Below, piece by piece: positions 49,332-62,200 of a stretch of DNA of 64,000 nucleotides. The translations under genes and the position numbers were made by a program. The notes under the pieces were generated by a model. It was given only the letters and a program-made list of their open reading frames with translations. It was not told the DNA's origin and made no database searches. The stretch's first letter is position 1, and every line of letters begins with the position of its first letter. The stretch comes from Channallabes apus (taxonomy: Eukaryota > Chordata > Actinopteri > Siluriformes > Clariidae): NCBI GenBank assembly GCA_030522415.1, contig CM060113.1:4897467-4961466 (forward strand). Reading direction: 5' to 3'.

Positions 49332-49832
49332 ATGGATGCTAATGCTAGTGTTAAAGCTAATGCTAAGGCTAATGCTAATAGTGCTGCTAAGGCCGACTGT
49401 GTAGTGGCTAAGAACATGCTGGTTGATGTAAAGGATGCTTTTAATACGCGCCGTAACCCTACAGCTGAAGTAACTGCATTGATTAGTTCATTATATATAT
49501 CAGATAGCCATGATAGTGACGATGATGATGATGATGATATTATTGTTCATGGGACTGATATTGGGGTAGGGCACACACTACATACTGAACTTAATCAATG
49601 CAAGATGGACATGGTGGCGCTTACTGATAAAGTGAGCTCCATAGAGCAGGATTATAGACAATACCTGGACAGCAGTCTCAACAGGGAAAGCAGTCTTCGT
49701 GACGCAGTGGACGCGAGCCTGGAAGGGCTGCAGCGCTACTGCCAGGAGGCTCTCGAAAAGATGGAGAGAGCCATCGTTTCTGCGACGGGACGTCATCTGG
49801 GAGAACCGGATGAAGAGACTACGTCGCACTAG
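49332..49832 (+). CDS. Gag-like N-terminal ORF
   Basis: From the first ATG after the LTR there are 167 residues: an Ala/Asn/Lys repeat start (MDANASVKANAKANANSAAK), an acidic run (DSDDDDDDD), and a helical C-terminal half (SSIEQDYRQYLDSSLNRE, LQRYCQEALEKMERA) that may coil. The frame is also open upstream in the LTR. It ends before the capsid-like frame at 50055. Its place after the primer site suggests gag; there is no diagnostic domain. Confidence 0.5.
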   Translation: MDANASVKANAKANANSAAKADCVVAKNMLVDVKDAFNTRRNPTAEVTALISSLYISDSHDSDDDDDDDIIVHGTDIGVGHTLHTELNQCKMDMVALTDKVSSIEQDYRQYLDSSLNRESSLRDAVDASLEGLQRYCQEALEKMERAIVSATGRHLGEPDEETTSH

Positions 49833-50054
49833 TACGCCCACCGCCCACACGTTACAGGCCTGCACCCCTGCATCTCCTCCATATCAGGCACAACATCTGC
49901 CCAGCACTTCAACCACTACAGCTATGGCCAAGGTAAAGCCACCAAGCACGCATGCCAGCTACAGTACGACGTTCCTACTGGTGTTCCCGCTCACTCCTCA
50001 GCTCTGCTCTCCTCCCCGCTTTCTTCTTCGCTTCACGTTCGGCCATCCAGCTGC

Positions 50055-50849
50055 GTGGAGTTTCCAGCCTTCTGCGACGCGTCAGAGACAGCTGAGGTGT
50101 GGAACTTCATCAAGCAAGCGGAGAAGTACCTGGAAATCAGACCCTTGACCCGCCCAGAGCTCCTGGGAATCCTCGGCACGGTTCTACGAGGGCCTGCTCT
50201 GAGTTGGTGGAAGGCGGAGAAGGGCAAGGTAAAGGACTGGCAATCTTTTAAACAGGCTTTCACGGCGGCGTTTATACTAGACGACGACCTCGACGAAGTG
50301 GAAGACAACCCGAGGTCTCCGGTACAGCTGCCGGGGCAACGCCTGGGAGACTTCGCCAATGATCACCCCGCCCTCTGTCTCATGGGGAACCCTGATATCT
50401 CAGAGGAAGAACTAGTGGGGCGAGCCCGGGAGAACATCAACACGAGAGTGGCGTTAAGAGGGGCGGCGAGCACCGTGGAAAAGCAGGTGGAGAGAGGCGC
50501 TAGGGGAGGGAAAGATGGCGTGGACCGCTTTATTCCGGGTCCAGATGCCATACCCCGAGCACCCCCGCCACGGAAGGGAGCTGACACCACACGTCTACCC
50601 ACCACGTCCACTAAAGAGGCCTCCGACTTCCCGAGCAACCTGTGCGAGATCATCAAAGCCCAACAGAACGACCCTACTATTTTAAAGCTGCTCTCCAACG
50701 ACCATCCAAGGAGCACACCAGATAAAGAGGGTCACCTTCGAACGTCATCAGGGCATGCTGTATCGCCGGGTACCAGTAAAGCACGGGGAGAAATTTCAGC
50801 TAGTAGTCCCCGAGTCGCTAATAAGAAACTTTCTTCATTACTACCATGA
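50055..50849 (+). CDS. Gag capsid-like ORF
   Basis: About 264 residues. The N-terminal part matches the retrotransposon Gag (capsid) pattern of Gypsy elements: [48 protein letters not shown], then a linker. There is no zinc knuckle. The end (about 50620-50700, [18 protein letters not shown]) resembles the sequence just before an integrase, so an internal deletion has joined gag to late pol. The frame then changes relative to the integrase piece. Confidence 0.6.
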   Translation: MEFPAFCDASETAEVWNFIKQAEKYLEIRPLTRPELLGILGTVLRGPALSWWKAEKGKVKDWQSFKQAFTAAFILDDDLDEVEDNPRSPVQLPGQRLGDFANDHPALCLMGNPDISEEELVGRARENINTRVALRGAASTVEKQVERGARGGKDGVDRFIPGPDAIPRAPPPRKGADTTRLPTTSTKEASDFPSNLCEIIKAQQNDPTILKLLSNDHPRSTPDKEGHLRTSSGHAVSPGTSKARGEISASSPRVANKKLSSLLP

Positions 50850-51341
50850 CAATCCACTGGGAGGTCACTGGGGACAACTGAAGACCCTGCTGAGGTTACT
50901 GGAGGTGGTGTGGTGGCCGACGGTGCGGAAAGACGTCTGGCATTACACTAGAGCTTGCAACGGGTGCCAACGACACAAGACAGGACATCCATCACCACCC
51001 CGACACAGACTTATCATGGAGGAGGGCAAACAAAGAGCAGAACACCGGAGATTCAGACAAGACAGATGTCACCATACCCGGGGGGAAGCAGCGCACTTCC
51101 ACCCGGGAGAACTGGTTTGGATCCAAACTCGACCTCTCTCCTCCACAGCAAAACGATGTTCTGCAAAGCGAGTGCCCAAGTGGGAGGGTCCAGCAGAGAT
51201 AAAAAACAAAAAAAGACCAATTAAATACACAATGTCTTGGGGCTACCCACAAAAAGCCGAGGATTACAGGGTGGCGAATCTCAAGTGCTTGTACGGACGT
51301 TCTCCTCAGACGCCGGAAGCTTGGGGGGGGGGGGGGGTCTA
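50755..51341 (+). pseudogene. Integrase fragment, catalytic core deleted
   Basis: It has the HHCC zinc-binding segment ([14 protein letters not shown] ... [10 protein letters not shown]) and then jumps directly to a C-terminal integrase region ([38 protein letters not shown]). The DDE catalytic core that normally separates them is absent. It runs into the G tract before LTR copy 2. Confidence 0.65.
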
Positions 51342-51974
51342 TGTAGTGCAGCCACACAAAAGGGACACCTTCAACAACAGGGAAATGGTTGTGGAGCTAA
51401 TGCTGCTCACCTGTGGGCGAAGGTGTGCCCTAGCGGTTTCTCTTCCCCCATTGACAGTGGTTTGGTCACCGGGCAAGTTCCCGTGCATGCGCGATCGCAA
51501 TGCAAGGGAACCCGGAAGTGACGTGGGTCACGTGTGCCGGCATAAAGCCGGAACCGGCGAGGAAGCCGGCACGGAGAGATGAGGACAGCGCGCTGCATGT
51601 TTTTCGAAGCTGAGAGTCTATTTGCGGATTACCTTGCGATAATTTCATTCAGTACCCAGCTCATTCCGTTTCTCGATCTCCCAGACCTACCATCGTTACC
51701 TGGTGAGATCGAACCATCTCTCCAACTCACCATTTTCATACCTTTTGCCGTTTTTCAGACTCTGGACTATCACACACACACTCACACACCCGCAAACAAA
51801 TATTTCTTTGTTCATTTTGTATAATACACTTGGTTTAATTTATTACAATTGTTTTGTGTCGCGTCATGTTTTGTCCTGCTGCGGTTGCGCAATACCGGAA
51901 GTGTGGTAGCCCCTATTTAGATTCCCGGATCCGTTCTTTTGTAACCAAGCGGTTAATACAATCCAAGCGTTACA
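51342..51974 (+). repeat. LTR copy 2 (633 bp)
   Basis: The same LTR as 48570-49261, with an extra TG near the start and about 60 bp missing in the CA-rich part. Confidence 0.8.
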
Positions 51975-52127
51975 GTGTGAATGTGCGTATGAGTGTGTGC
52001 CCTGCGATGGATTGGCACCCTGTCCAGGGTGTACCCCGCCTTGTGCCCTAAGCCTCCTGGGATAGGCTCCAGGTCCCCCGCGACCCTGAATAGAAGGATA
52101 AAGCGGTATAGAAGATGAATGAATGAA
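51975..52127 (+). mobile_element. SINE 3' part, right of the LTR element
   Basis: It continues with GTGTGAATGTGCGTATGAG and the SINE body to GCGGTATAGAAGATGAATGA, followed by TGATAGCAGGAA (52128-52139), the same 12 bp that precede the SINE at 48059. The LTR element therefore entered the SINE near its GTGTG. Confidence 0.7.
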
Positions 52128-52461
52128 TGATAGCAGGAAGAACATTTATACATACAGTACATACTGTAACATACATAACATCAAAGCAGAAAGCACAACA
52201 ATTTGTGTTTGGTTATATAGTGTTCATTTATTTCAAATGTGTTTAATTTAATACAATTCATCAGAAAAATATAGTTTATTAGTCATTTCCTCAATGATCC
52301 ATCAATGAAACTTTATGCACAAATAATGTTATGATTTATTTGATGCTATTCTTTGAGATAAAAGTGAAATAAGCAGACACTGCATTTAAAATGTATCTCT
52401 GGACACAATTGAAAATAAATAAAATCATAGTACACCAAACAAATCATTAAAGCCATGTATT

Positions 52462-53805
52462 CTAAGTAATGGTAAGAGGTCTGACTTCAGAGTACACGGT
52501 GTCTTGCGATCGTCTGCTGTTTTTTATCCCAGATTTAATCTTCTTTTCCTTAAAATGTAAGGCAGCGTAATTCTGCTCCATAGAATCATGGTCCTGCAGG
52601 AGCAAATATGAAATTAGAAATATATAAAAAATATAAAATTATAAATAAGTGAAATAATAATTTTGATTTTGATTATTAAAAGTTGTTTCCAGTACCGGTT
52701 TGCTTGTTTGTATTTTCAAAGTTTCTCTTTCTAGTAAACAAACAACCAAACAAGCAAATACATGAAAGCAAATAATTAAAAGAAAAATAAATAAACTAGC
52801 ATTTACTTTATTAGTATTTACTTTATACACAAAGAGATCTGACCATACCATACTGCAAAGCAATTCTACATAAAGCCAAGTTTATTATAATAAAGGAACA
52901 TAGATTTTTGAAAAGAAATACAGTATACTCCAAGCTTATAAATCACTCACTTGTGTATTGTTCTTGTTTTTTCCATTTATAAAATAAAAAAGTTTGAACA
53001 GAGATCACAACCACACACACTCCCAAAGCTACACCAAGGCAGATTAGTACAGCATCCACAGATTCTGTAGTAGAAAAAAAGATTAAATAATTACATTACC
53101 TCCCTGTGATCATATAATAAACAATAATATAAATATTTACAGCTCATCTTATCAATTAAATATGACAATAAATCTAATAACTTAAACATTTTAAACCATG
53201 TGATTATTGTATTTATTTTTATATATTCTTTAAAAATATATATCTCACTCAATTGTACTCGTGTCCCGTTCCCAAAAATGATCTTCCCACACGCGACCAC
53301 AGCGCAGTAGTAAGTCCCAGTATCATTGAGGCTGAGGATGTTCTTGGAGAAGTTGTACACACAGGTGTGTGTAGAAGAGCCGCTCTCACACTGATGGCTG
53401 CTGTTGTGATGAGTGTAAATGATTTGAGGATGGGATTGTGGTGGAGCAGCTCTGAACCAGTGCACTTGGAGTTCTGCTGCTCTGCTCTCAGAGAGAACCG
53501 AACACTGCAGAGTCACTGATGCTCCTGCAGGAACCGAGTCCAACACACTGCTCTGGAACACGGAGACTTTAACATCTCCATCACCTGTTCAGTGTAATAT
53601 ACATAGTGTAAAATTATGTATTATTCACCACTTAAAAAGCTAATTAAGTCTCACTGACCATAACCAAGAAGGCAAAAGCACATATATAAAACCCTTTCTT
53701 TATAGTATATAACATGTAACATGATAATCCACTAGAAAAAAATGATAGCAAAATACTTTTTTTTTAAACCAAATACTCACGTATGTCAACTCACCATAGT
53801 TGTCA

Positions 53806-53845
<40 letters not shown>

Positions 53846-54750
53846 ATAAATACTTTTAAAGTTGCTTTCTGAACAGATTTCTGACATCACTCACTCTTGC
53901 CACACACAAAGCAAAACATTATAAAACTTGAAAAAGCTTAATCTTTTTATTATTAAATTAGCAGTCAAAATAAAGTCATTTAAATATACAAGTATTTTAA
54001 ATGTTTCCACTAGCAGAAGAAAACTATTTTGATGTATTGAATTACCTGTCACAGCCAAGAACGTTCCATTGGACAGAGTAACGTTCTCCAAGCTAAATGA
54101 TTTTAGACAGTAGTAAAGTCCACTGTGATCTGTACTAATATGTGGAATTTTGAGCAAAATGCCATAATCAGTAATCTCCATTATAAATCCTGAAGTTCTG
54201 AATTCAGGTGAAAGAGTGACCTCCTTGTACGCTAATCTTCCTCCGATTTTTTGTGGCATCTCTCCAAAACTTTGTTTGTACCAGATCACACTTTCAGTCC
54301 TATGATTGTCTCCAAATGGGCAGTTAAGACTTACATTATCTCCAGACTTCACTGAGATAAATGATGGTCGGAAAACATTCACAGGTTTGGCTGAACCTAA
54401 AGGAAAGGAAAAAAAGTAAATTTTTTATTTTTTATTATTACAGATTTAAATACCTGGTAAATATATCAGCACATCATTCAGACATTGCAATCAAAACTGA
54501 GAACATTTTTAAATATAAAAAAAAATTGACATTCATTTGGAAGCCATTCTTTTATAAATAGCTTCTTATAAATAAATAAATTAAATTATTTCAGTGATGT
54601 ATATCCTCCATGTACAAAATATCACCTTTATGTGAATTGGTATAACTCATACATTTATAAATAATATGATATAAATATAAAAAAAAATGAAAACTTACAT
54701 ATGATATATAGAAATGAGACAATTATCCACAGTGGAGATAGTGGAGACAT
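52462..54750 (-). CDS. nitr: NITR gene 5: V+I inhibitory-type receptor, divergent V
   Basis: Minus-strand exons 54699-54750, 54046-54396, 53249-53584, 52951-53064, 52696-52730, 52462-52593, phases 1-1-1-1-0, 339 residues. The leader is MSPLSPLWIIVSFLYII. The V domain has Cys43, Trp56 (WYKQ) and YYC with Cys114, but DHSGLYYC replaces DEATYYC and the J-like motif reads LSNGT (125-129), so both Phe and Gly are lost. The I domain (residues 135-246) is nearly identical to genes 2 and 4. The membrane helix is about 252-276, uncharged. The tail has QNYAAL (Tyr305, ITIM-like) and TVYSEV (Tyr330). It stands alone, with no V-only partner in the window. No stop or frameshift was seen. Confidence 0.85.
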
Positions 54751-55855
54751 TTTAAAGTAGGTTGCGCTGCAGAAAAGTGGTTGCATGATGAGCACACTAA
54801 GTGTTTTGTTCTTCAGAACTCTTCATCTCATAGGCTGCTTCAAGTCACAAGTTAAATTTCCTTTCCATTTATGTTTCCTTTGTAGTAACACAATTTGGTT
54901 CAACATAAAGGTCTGTGGTGAAACAAACTTAAATTACATCACATCTTTACTCTTAGCCATAAGATAAAAAACAGCTAAATATTACTAAAAGCTCAAACAA
55001 AAGTTGCATACAGTACAAAACCAGTTTCACTAAAGTGAATGAAGAAGCATTGAGATTCTCAAATCCTCTAATGCCCAGCACCTTTATCGCACATTTCATC
55101 AATTTCAATTGGATGTTATCAGAAATGGAGCTGAGGCTGTGCTCTTGGGACATCAAGAGTGTATAGAGTGTATACGGAGTAGCAAGCAATGTGGTAGTAA
55201 GGTTCAATCCACTTGTCCATCAAAAATATCCTATAAATAAAATCCCTCCAGCTTGCCCCTACTTCTTTTCTTTATTAATTTACTTATTACTTTATTTTGC
55301 TATAGGGGCAGTAGCTGCTTATATGGTTAAGGCTCTGGGTTACTGAACTGGGTCAGTGGGTTCAAGCTGCCACTGTTGCGCAATGCACTTAACCGTATTT
55401 GCACTGACCCTGAACTCTGATCTCAGCTTCTAAACAGGGGTAGATTTACAAGACCAGTTGACTGGAGCTGATCCATTACCTCCACTACAGCACAAGGGTG
55501 CATCAGCCTACAGTGTTAACATACTAAAAAAGTCTCCATAAAATTGGGAAATTCAATGTGGGATCTGACCTAAAGGGTAAAAAATCAGGCGTACACCCTG
55601 TGAGAGAGGTGGCTCAGATTTGAGAGCCAGCCATCACCTGGCACTCTGTCACATCTGGTAGGACAATTTGACCACCTCAGCTCAAGGCACACTTTGCTGA
55701 ATTCTGAATTCTAGGACACTTCTTTTTGTCATGCTCATTTCCTGTCTGTTCGATATGTAAAGCACATGGGTGCTCACATAAACCACAAACCCTTACTTTA
55801 TTTTTTTTCCCACATAACTTCTCTGCCACTGTATCTTTTCTTGTTCTTTATATTA
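54751..55855. other. Gene-free; SINE-like piece at 55300-55480
   Basis: Around 55300-55480 a diverged SINE of the 46505 family is visible (GGGGCAGTAGCTGCTTATAT, GTGGGTTCAAGCTGCC). Otherwise I see no feature. No counterpart of the 16 bp motif of genes 2 and 4 was found upstream of gene 5. Confidence 0.45.
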
Positions 55856-56875
55856 CAGTGGAACCTCGGATTGTGAGTAACGTGGTTTGCGAGTGTTCCG
55901 CAAGAGAAGTAAAAGATTTTTAATACATTTTGACTTGGAAAACAAACAAGTCTTAGTTTTCGAGTACCGAGTATCATGTATCACACATGCACTTCTTGGT
56001 TTGAGGCCAAGCATCACGTGATCGCAACTGAACCAACGTTTTTTCTCTCTCTTGCGCTGCGGAATTGTGGGTATTCGTCTCCGCTGCTGGCTCTTACTGG
56101 TATAATCAACATCCGTGCACACGTGTACTGTTTACTATAACACTGTGACCATGTGTATGCGCGTAAAACATATTATATTTTGTGTTTGTATGCGTGTGTG
56201 TACAGCGCGCGTCTAAAGCAAAAGCAAGTCTCATTAGAGAGGTTAAAGATCCATTTTCTCTCTCTGTATCAACCTGCTTTTTGTGTCTGTGTGCTTGTAT
56301 GTCATTGGACTCCGTGTCACGCGCACACACACACACACTCTCTCTTTCTCTCTGCTCTACACAGAAACTCTGCTCTGTGATGATTATTTTCAAAGGTAAA
56401 GTGCAGGTTAATTTGTTTTATTTTTACTTTACAGCAGTGATTCCATTAGTGCGTCATTCAATTGAGTGTCATTAGAGAGATTTCCTGTTTACAATAAAAC
56501 AGTGTTTCCGTTGTATGCGCGCGTGTGTGAAAAGAGTGGAGGAAGGGTAACTGTGTAAGAAGAGAAGGGGTAGAGGGGAGCTTATTTTAGATTCACACAC
56601 ACACACACACACACATACAGTACATGGTGTGTAACACTTATCTGTTGGGATTTATTTTACCGTTTTTTTTTTTAAGCTGAAGCCCGGGTTAATTAGTTTT
56701 AATTTTACTTTACATTTTGTGTTAATTATTTTTATGTATTCATTTTTTTATGCTGTGGAACGATTAATTTGAGTTTCTATCATTTCATATGGGAAAATTC
56801 GATTTGGTTTAGAAGTGTTTTGAAATACGAGGCCGCTTCCAGAACGAATTGTGCTCGTAATCTAAGGTTTCTCTG
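55856..56875. mobile_element. Nonautonomous TIR element, mariner/Tigger type
   Basis: The left end CAGTGGAACCTCGGATTGTG follows TA. The right end is the imperfect inverse (GAATTGTGCTCGTAATCTAA, then GGTTTCTCTG) followed by TA. These match a widespread vertebrate TIR type. The interior lacks any transposase frame and carries CA-rich tracts. Confidence 0.65.
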
Positions 56876-57939
56876 TACTTTGCATTGCTTTTTCTTCTCC
56901 CATTTGAATTAGCCGTTTGGGTTTTTGGTTATCTGTTTATGTCTTATAATTTTTGACCTGACCTCTTGATTGCTCTTTTTGAGACTCACTTATGCATCTT
57001 TCTGCTCTGACATTTCTGTGTATTGACTTTGGCCTGGTTTTCAAGTTGTTTTGGATTGTAGACTGTATTTGGATCATCCTGCACATGAGCCTGGGTCTTT
57101 AATGTCTCATTGGTTTTAATATTAGAGAAGGATTCTGTGAGTTTTACAGCACTCATTTATTTACCCTGGACAGTTTTCCAATGGGTTAAATTAAATTGCT
57201 GGATTTATTTTAATTGTTAAGTGTTTTGTTAGTTTGTTTGCTTACTTTTTAATGAAAGTTAAAACAAATATAACTATAAGCAAGATTTAGAAACACTTTA
57301 AAAACAGCATCAATAATAATAATAGTAATATTATAGTTGGAAGCAACCGTGATCGGGCCCAAGCTTCTGCATTATCACCATTTAGTAGCACCGGAAAAAC
57401 AATGGTCACATGTATTTAACGGGGAAATACCAAAACGACAAAAGTGACAGTTTGGTTCTATTGAAACAGATCACAGCAATGTACACTGATGTCAAAAGGG
57501 ACACAAATTTCCTCTCTAACTGGTAAACTGACAAGAGAAGCCATATTATCTGGGACATGAAGGCTTTAATACGAGTTACATTATTGGAACTAAAACATGC
57601 CAAAATAATTGACTTCCTGTTGGTCCTGACATGCAGTGCAAAAGTTGTTCAGCTCAAAGAGACGTAAATGAGTACTTGGCTTTACCTGCATGTACCTGCA
57701 AGTGTGTATGCAGCAAGAATTCCCAGACTGTGCTGTGAAAGGCATGTGACAATCCCAAATAATTAATTAATATTTTAAATAATTATTTGAAAAGTGCTTC
57801 CACCCTAAATAAGTCATTTCCATGTTAAAATTTGTATATAAAATAAAATATTTATAATATTAAGCGTGCAATAGATTTCATAGCAAAATTGTATCTTTTT
57901 TTTTTTGTAGTTTTGAAACATTGCAAACCATATTCTTAC
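56876..57939. other. No gene seen
   Basis: AT-rich spacer. I see no repeat that I can name. Confidence 0.4.
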
Positions 57940-58410
57940 ATATTTATGTCTTTGTTTTAAGAAGGATCAAAATATTGGCCTGCATCAAGCAAAGGCAATA
58001 ACTAATAAGATTTTAAATAACTGGGATTGGGTTAAGAGCTGGCCAACACATTATTAAAACCTGCAAGGAAAGTATGAACCGTCAACCTCTCTAAAGAATT
58101 TGTCAGAAAAAAAAATAAATTAATGGAGATTACATAAACGCTTGGTTTAAGTGCATTGAAAAAAATCCACAAGTAGTAGTAAAATTAAGAGCATTTCCAC
58201 TCATACTGTGTGATGAGAACTACCAAGATTGCGATTAACCAGCCCTTTGTCCATAGAGACTAAACAAAAAATAAATAAAAAAAGGCTTCTGAAATATAAA
58301 TAATGGACTTAAAGCAATGGAAAAAAAGTTGTCTAATGAGTCCAGACTGACCCTACAGTATTCCTGAATGATAGGTTTGTCAGGGTTAGCACATGAAGCT
58401 ATGCACTGTA
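57940..58410 (+). pseudogene. Tc1-like remnant, left part
   Basis: Low-quality Tc1 transposase sequence (helix-turn-helix and catalytic core region by resemblance), ending GTTAGCACATGAAGCTATGCACTGTA. It continues at 63172 beyond the inserted LTR, with CTGTA duplicated. Confidence 0.5.
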
Positions 58411-59242
58411 TGTCACATTCTGTTATGATGTTGGACTGTGGGCTTGGTGTTGAGGCATAAATGCAGAGGGGATGCAGTGAAACAGAAAAGAGTCTTTAAT
58501 ATTAAAACAAACAAGCAAAACATTCACAAAATATGAACTAAGAGTTGGCTAAAAACATGGAGCATAATGTAACAGAACTCAAACACTTAGACATAAGACT
58601 AGGGATTACATACATTGATACACAATACAGACATGGGATACAAACTGGACAAGACAAGACACACGAAACAGCCTAACGGACTAAACACAAGGGACTATAC
58701 ATGCAAGGGATAAACGTATACAAGACAGGCTTGGCTAGGTCTACTGGCTGAGCTGCACATTAGCTGCTAAGCTAGCTCATAGCTAATCAGACTAATGGCT
58801 ACACCGGCTAGTAGCCTGAGACCCAAGGGAATGAACAGACAAGGTACACAGCAGACTAGGTATGAAACAGACTAAGAACTCTAAAGGTTAGTGGCTAAAG
58901 ATGTTAGTACCTAAACAGACTAAGAGCTAATCAGTCAATGGGACTAGACAGACACGAAGACTAGACAGACTAAGATCTAGACATGTTAGTATCACCCTCA
59001 TTAGTATTGAAACAGACTAATAGCTAAACATGCAATGGGGGTTACTTACACAAAAGGGTAAACACAAAAGGCTAATTCTCCTAGAGGCTAATCCTGCTAG
59101 GAGACACAAAGACAAGGACATCTTAATTTAAACAAACTTAACTTAAAGTGCTCCTGAAACCAAAGGCCAACTATAATCATATCAAACCAAACTAAAACAA
59201 AACAAAACCCACATAACAGAAATTAATGCTCGACCCAGTTTC

Positions 59243-62200
59243 TTCTTCTTCTTCGTCTTTTTTAATGGCGGGTGGCACCGGCATTTAAGGTGCATTTCCG
59301 CCACCTACTGTGCTGGAGTGTGGACGCCAAAAAAAAAAAAAAAAAAACCCTTTACCTTCTTTCTATCTTAATAATAACTTCACCAATTGATTAAATCCTT
59401 TTCATTAAACCAGTTTCTTTCAAAAACGTAAACAAATCTCCAATTATCTGTTCTCCAATTTTAAAGAGATTTTTAAGGTTCAGCGTGTTTTCCCCAAACT
59501 TCTTCAATTTCTCTTTTAGTTTCATCCTTTGTTTTTCATATTTAACACATTCACTAATCACATGTTCTGCTGATTCCTCTCTTCTTCCACAGTCACACAT
59601 ACCTGAAGGGTGCTTTTTCATTAAATACATAGTTTTATTTAACCTCGTATGTCCTAATCTCAACCTCGAGATAATACTACTTTCTCTGGTACTTCGACCT
59701 GTGAATTTAATTTTTCCTACTTCTTGCATAATATTGTATAGATGTCGTCCTTTCTTCCCTTCATCCCATTGTCTCTGCCATGTCTTCATTATATTATTCT
59801 TTATTTTTGCTTTAACTTCAGCTTTACTTACTGCCACTTCCATAATTCTGTCGAGTTTCAAAGCTTGCTTAGCCAACATATCTGCTGTTTCGTTTCCCTC
59901 AATCCCCTATGAGCCGGAATCCACAGAAATCTGACCGCTACATTGCTATGTTGTAGTCTGTATACAGTTTCATACATTTCATATACTGTATCAGGTCTGT
60001 TGTTAGATGATAAAGACTGAAGGGACTGTAATGATGATAAGCTATCAGAACAAATTAAAACCTTGTTATTTTTGCTTTTCTCTGTCCACTGCAATACCCT
60101 TAATATAGCTAACATTTCCACAGTGAATACTGTCAGATGATTAGAGGTTCTTTCCTTCACATTTATCTTTAGTTCTGGAATAGTGAATGCAAAACCAGTA
60201 AAACCACTCTTAGGATCTTTTGAGCCATATGTATATGCAGCTATAAAAGAATTATGCATAGACCTTATTCTGTCTTCCACTTTTTCTGCCCAGTTTCCTT
60301 TTCCCTTACGTCTTTTAATTTCTCCTTGAATATAGTAGTCTATTAATAGTGGTGGGAACAGCCAAGGCGGTGTACTTGAATAGGGAACAGTAGGGCTGAA
60401 CTTACTCTCCTTCAATTCCATTTCTATTGCTATTTTGCTAGCTGTCCAGGCAAAGCATTCCACTTTAGCCTTCGCACTTTCCCAGCAAGGGGTAAGGCAC
60501 TTTACTGTAGGGTGTCTTCTTTCATTTTGGCCTTTTAGATTAGCCCAGTAGTTCATCATCAGTTGCTCAAATCTTAACCTTAATGGTAGCTCACCCACCT
60601 CAACTTGCAACGCACAAGCCGGCGAGGACCTTATGGCTCCACAACAAATTCGCAATGCTTGATTTTGTATAACTTCCAGTCTCTTTAATGCTGTTTTCGA
60701 CGCGGATCTATACACTATACTTCCATATTCGATTACCGGTCTTAATAAAGCCACATATAGCCCTCGTAAGGCTCCTTTACTAGAGCCCCACTCTGTTCCA
60801 GTCAAGCACCTCATTATGTTTAAAATCTTTTGACACTTTTCCTCGACTTTTCTTATCTGCTCTGACCAAGTTAATTTAGAGTCGAATGTTACCCCTAAAA
60901 ACCGAAAGGAATTTACCTGCTCAATTTGATTTCCATACAATAACACCTTAGCATCTTTATTCCTCTTTTGAGTGAAAACCATCATCTTTGTCTTTTCTAC
61001 TGAAAATTTAAAGCCCCATAAAAAAGACCATTCTTCAATCGAACCTATTGCTTCCTGTATCTTCTTTTGAACTAAATTTAAGTTCTTCCCATTTTTCCAA
61101 ACGGCAGCATCATCAGCAAACAATGACTTCCCAATATCATATTTTATTTTACTGAACACGTCGTTTATCATAATAGAAAAAAGTAGTGGGCTTATCACAC
61201 TACCCTGCGGGGTCCCATTATCCACTTTGTATTTATTAGATACTGAGGTACCAATTTTAACCTGAATATGCCTTTCAAATAAAAAATCTTTAGTCCAATT
61301 AAAGGTTCTTCCCTTAATACCCATTTTGTCTAATTTAATCAATAGGCCTTCTTTCCATACCATATCATAAGCTTTTTCCACGTCTAAGAAAACTGCCATA
61401 ACCGATTCCTTATTTATCATAGCTTTTCTAATTTCTGTTTCCAAGCAAACCACAGAGTCCATTGTTCCCCGTCCTTTCCTAAAACCACTTTGGTAGGGGG
61501 ATAGTAGACATTTACTTTCTATATAATACGTCATTCTTTCTACAATCATCCGTTCCATGATTTTCCCTACATGCGACGTAAGGGCAATGGGCCTGTAGCT
61601 TGCTGGGTTCGTTGGGTCCTTACCTGGTTTTGCTATAGGTATAATAATCGCCTCTTTCCAACTTTTTGGTAATCTCCCTTCTTCCCAGCTCTTATTATAT
61701 AAACCTAAAAGTTTCATTTGCATTAAAATTCCAACCTGTTTCAGCATACTATAACTTATCTGATCCTTTCCTGGAGCTGTTACTTTAGCTTTATCTATTG
61801 CCCGTTTCATTTCGCTTAGTGTAAATGGGGAATCCATGGCAACCTCCGTACTTTCCTTTCTTATTAATACCTCTGGGTATGCATCTCTAGTAACTTCTCT
61901 TCCTCTTTTTCCAGCCTCAGACAGATTATTAGAACTATGAATGTCTACCAAGGCCTTAGCTATAATTTCAGCTTTTTCCCCATTTGTTACTGCTATGGTT
62001 TCACCTGATTTTAAAACGGGGTACTGCCAGTCTTTCCTAATTCCCCTCATTTTCCTTATCATTCCCCAAACATTTCCTAATGGCGTCGTTCTACCTATTT
62101 TATTACAATATTCTCTCCAACTGTCTCTTTTTGCCTTTTTTACTACTTTCCTAACCTGAGCTTGGGCCTTTTTGTACTCTATTAATCTTTGGAAGTTAAG

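Larger units (their letters stand above)
48413..51974 (+). mobile_element. Nonautonomous Gypsy-like LTR element with leading partial copy
   Basis: The order is an internal 3' end (48413-48569), an LTR (48570-49261), a primer site, gag-like frames, an integrase piece, the same internal 3' end with a G run (51180-51341), and an LTR (51342-51974). The LTRs start TGTAG and end GCGTTACA. Protease, RT and RNase H are absent. The leading internal fragment shows that two elements or a tandem copy have recombined. Confidence 0.75.
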
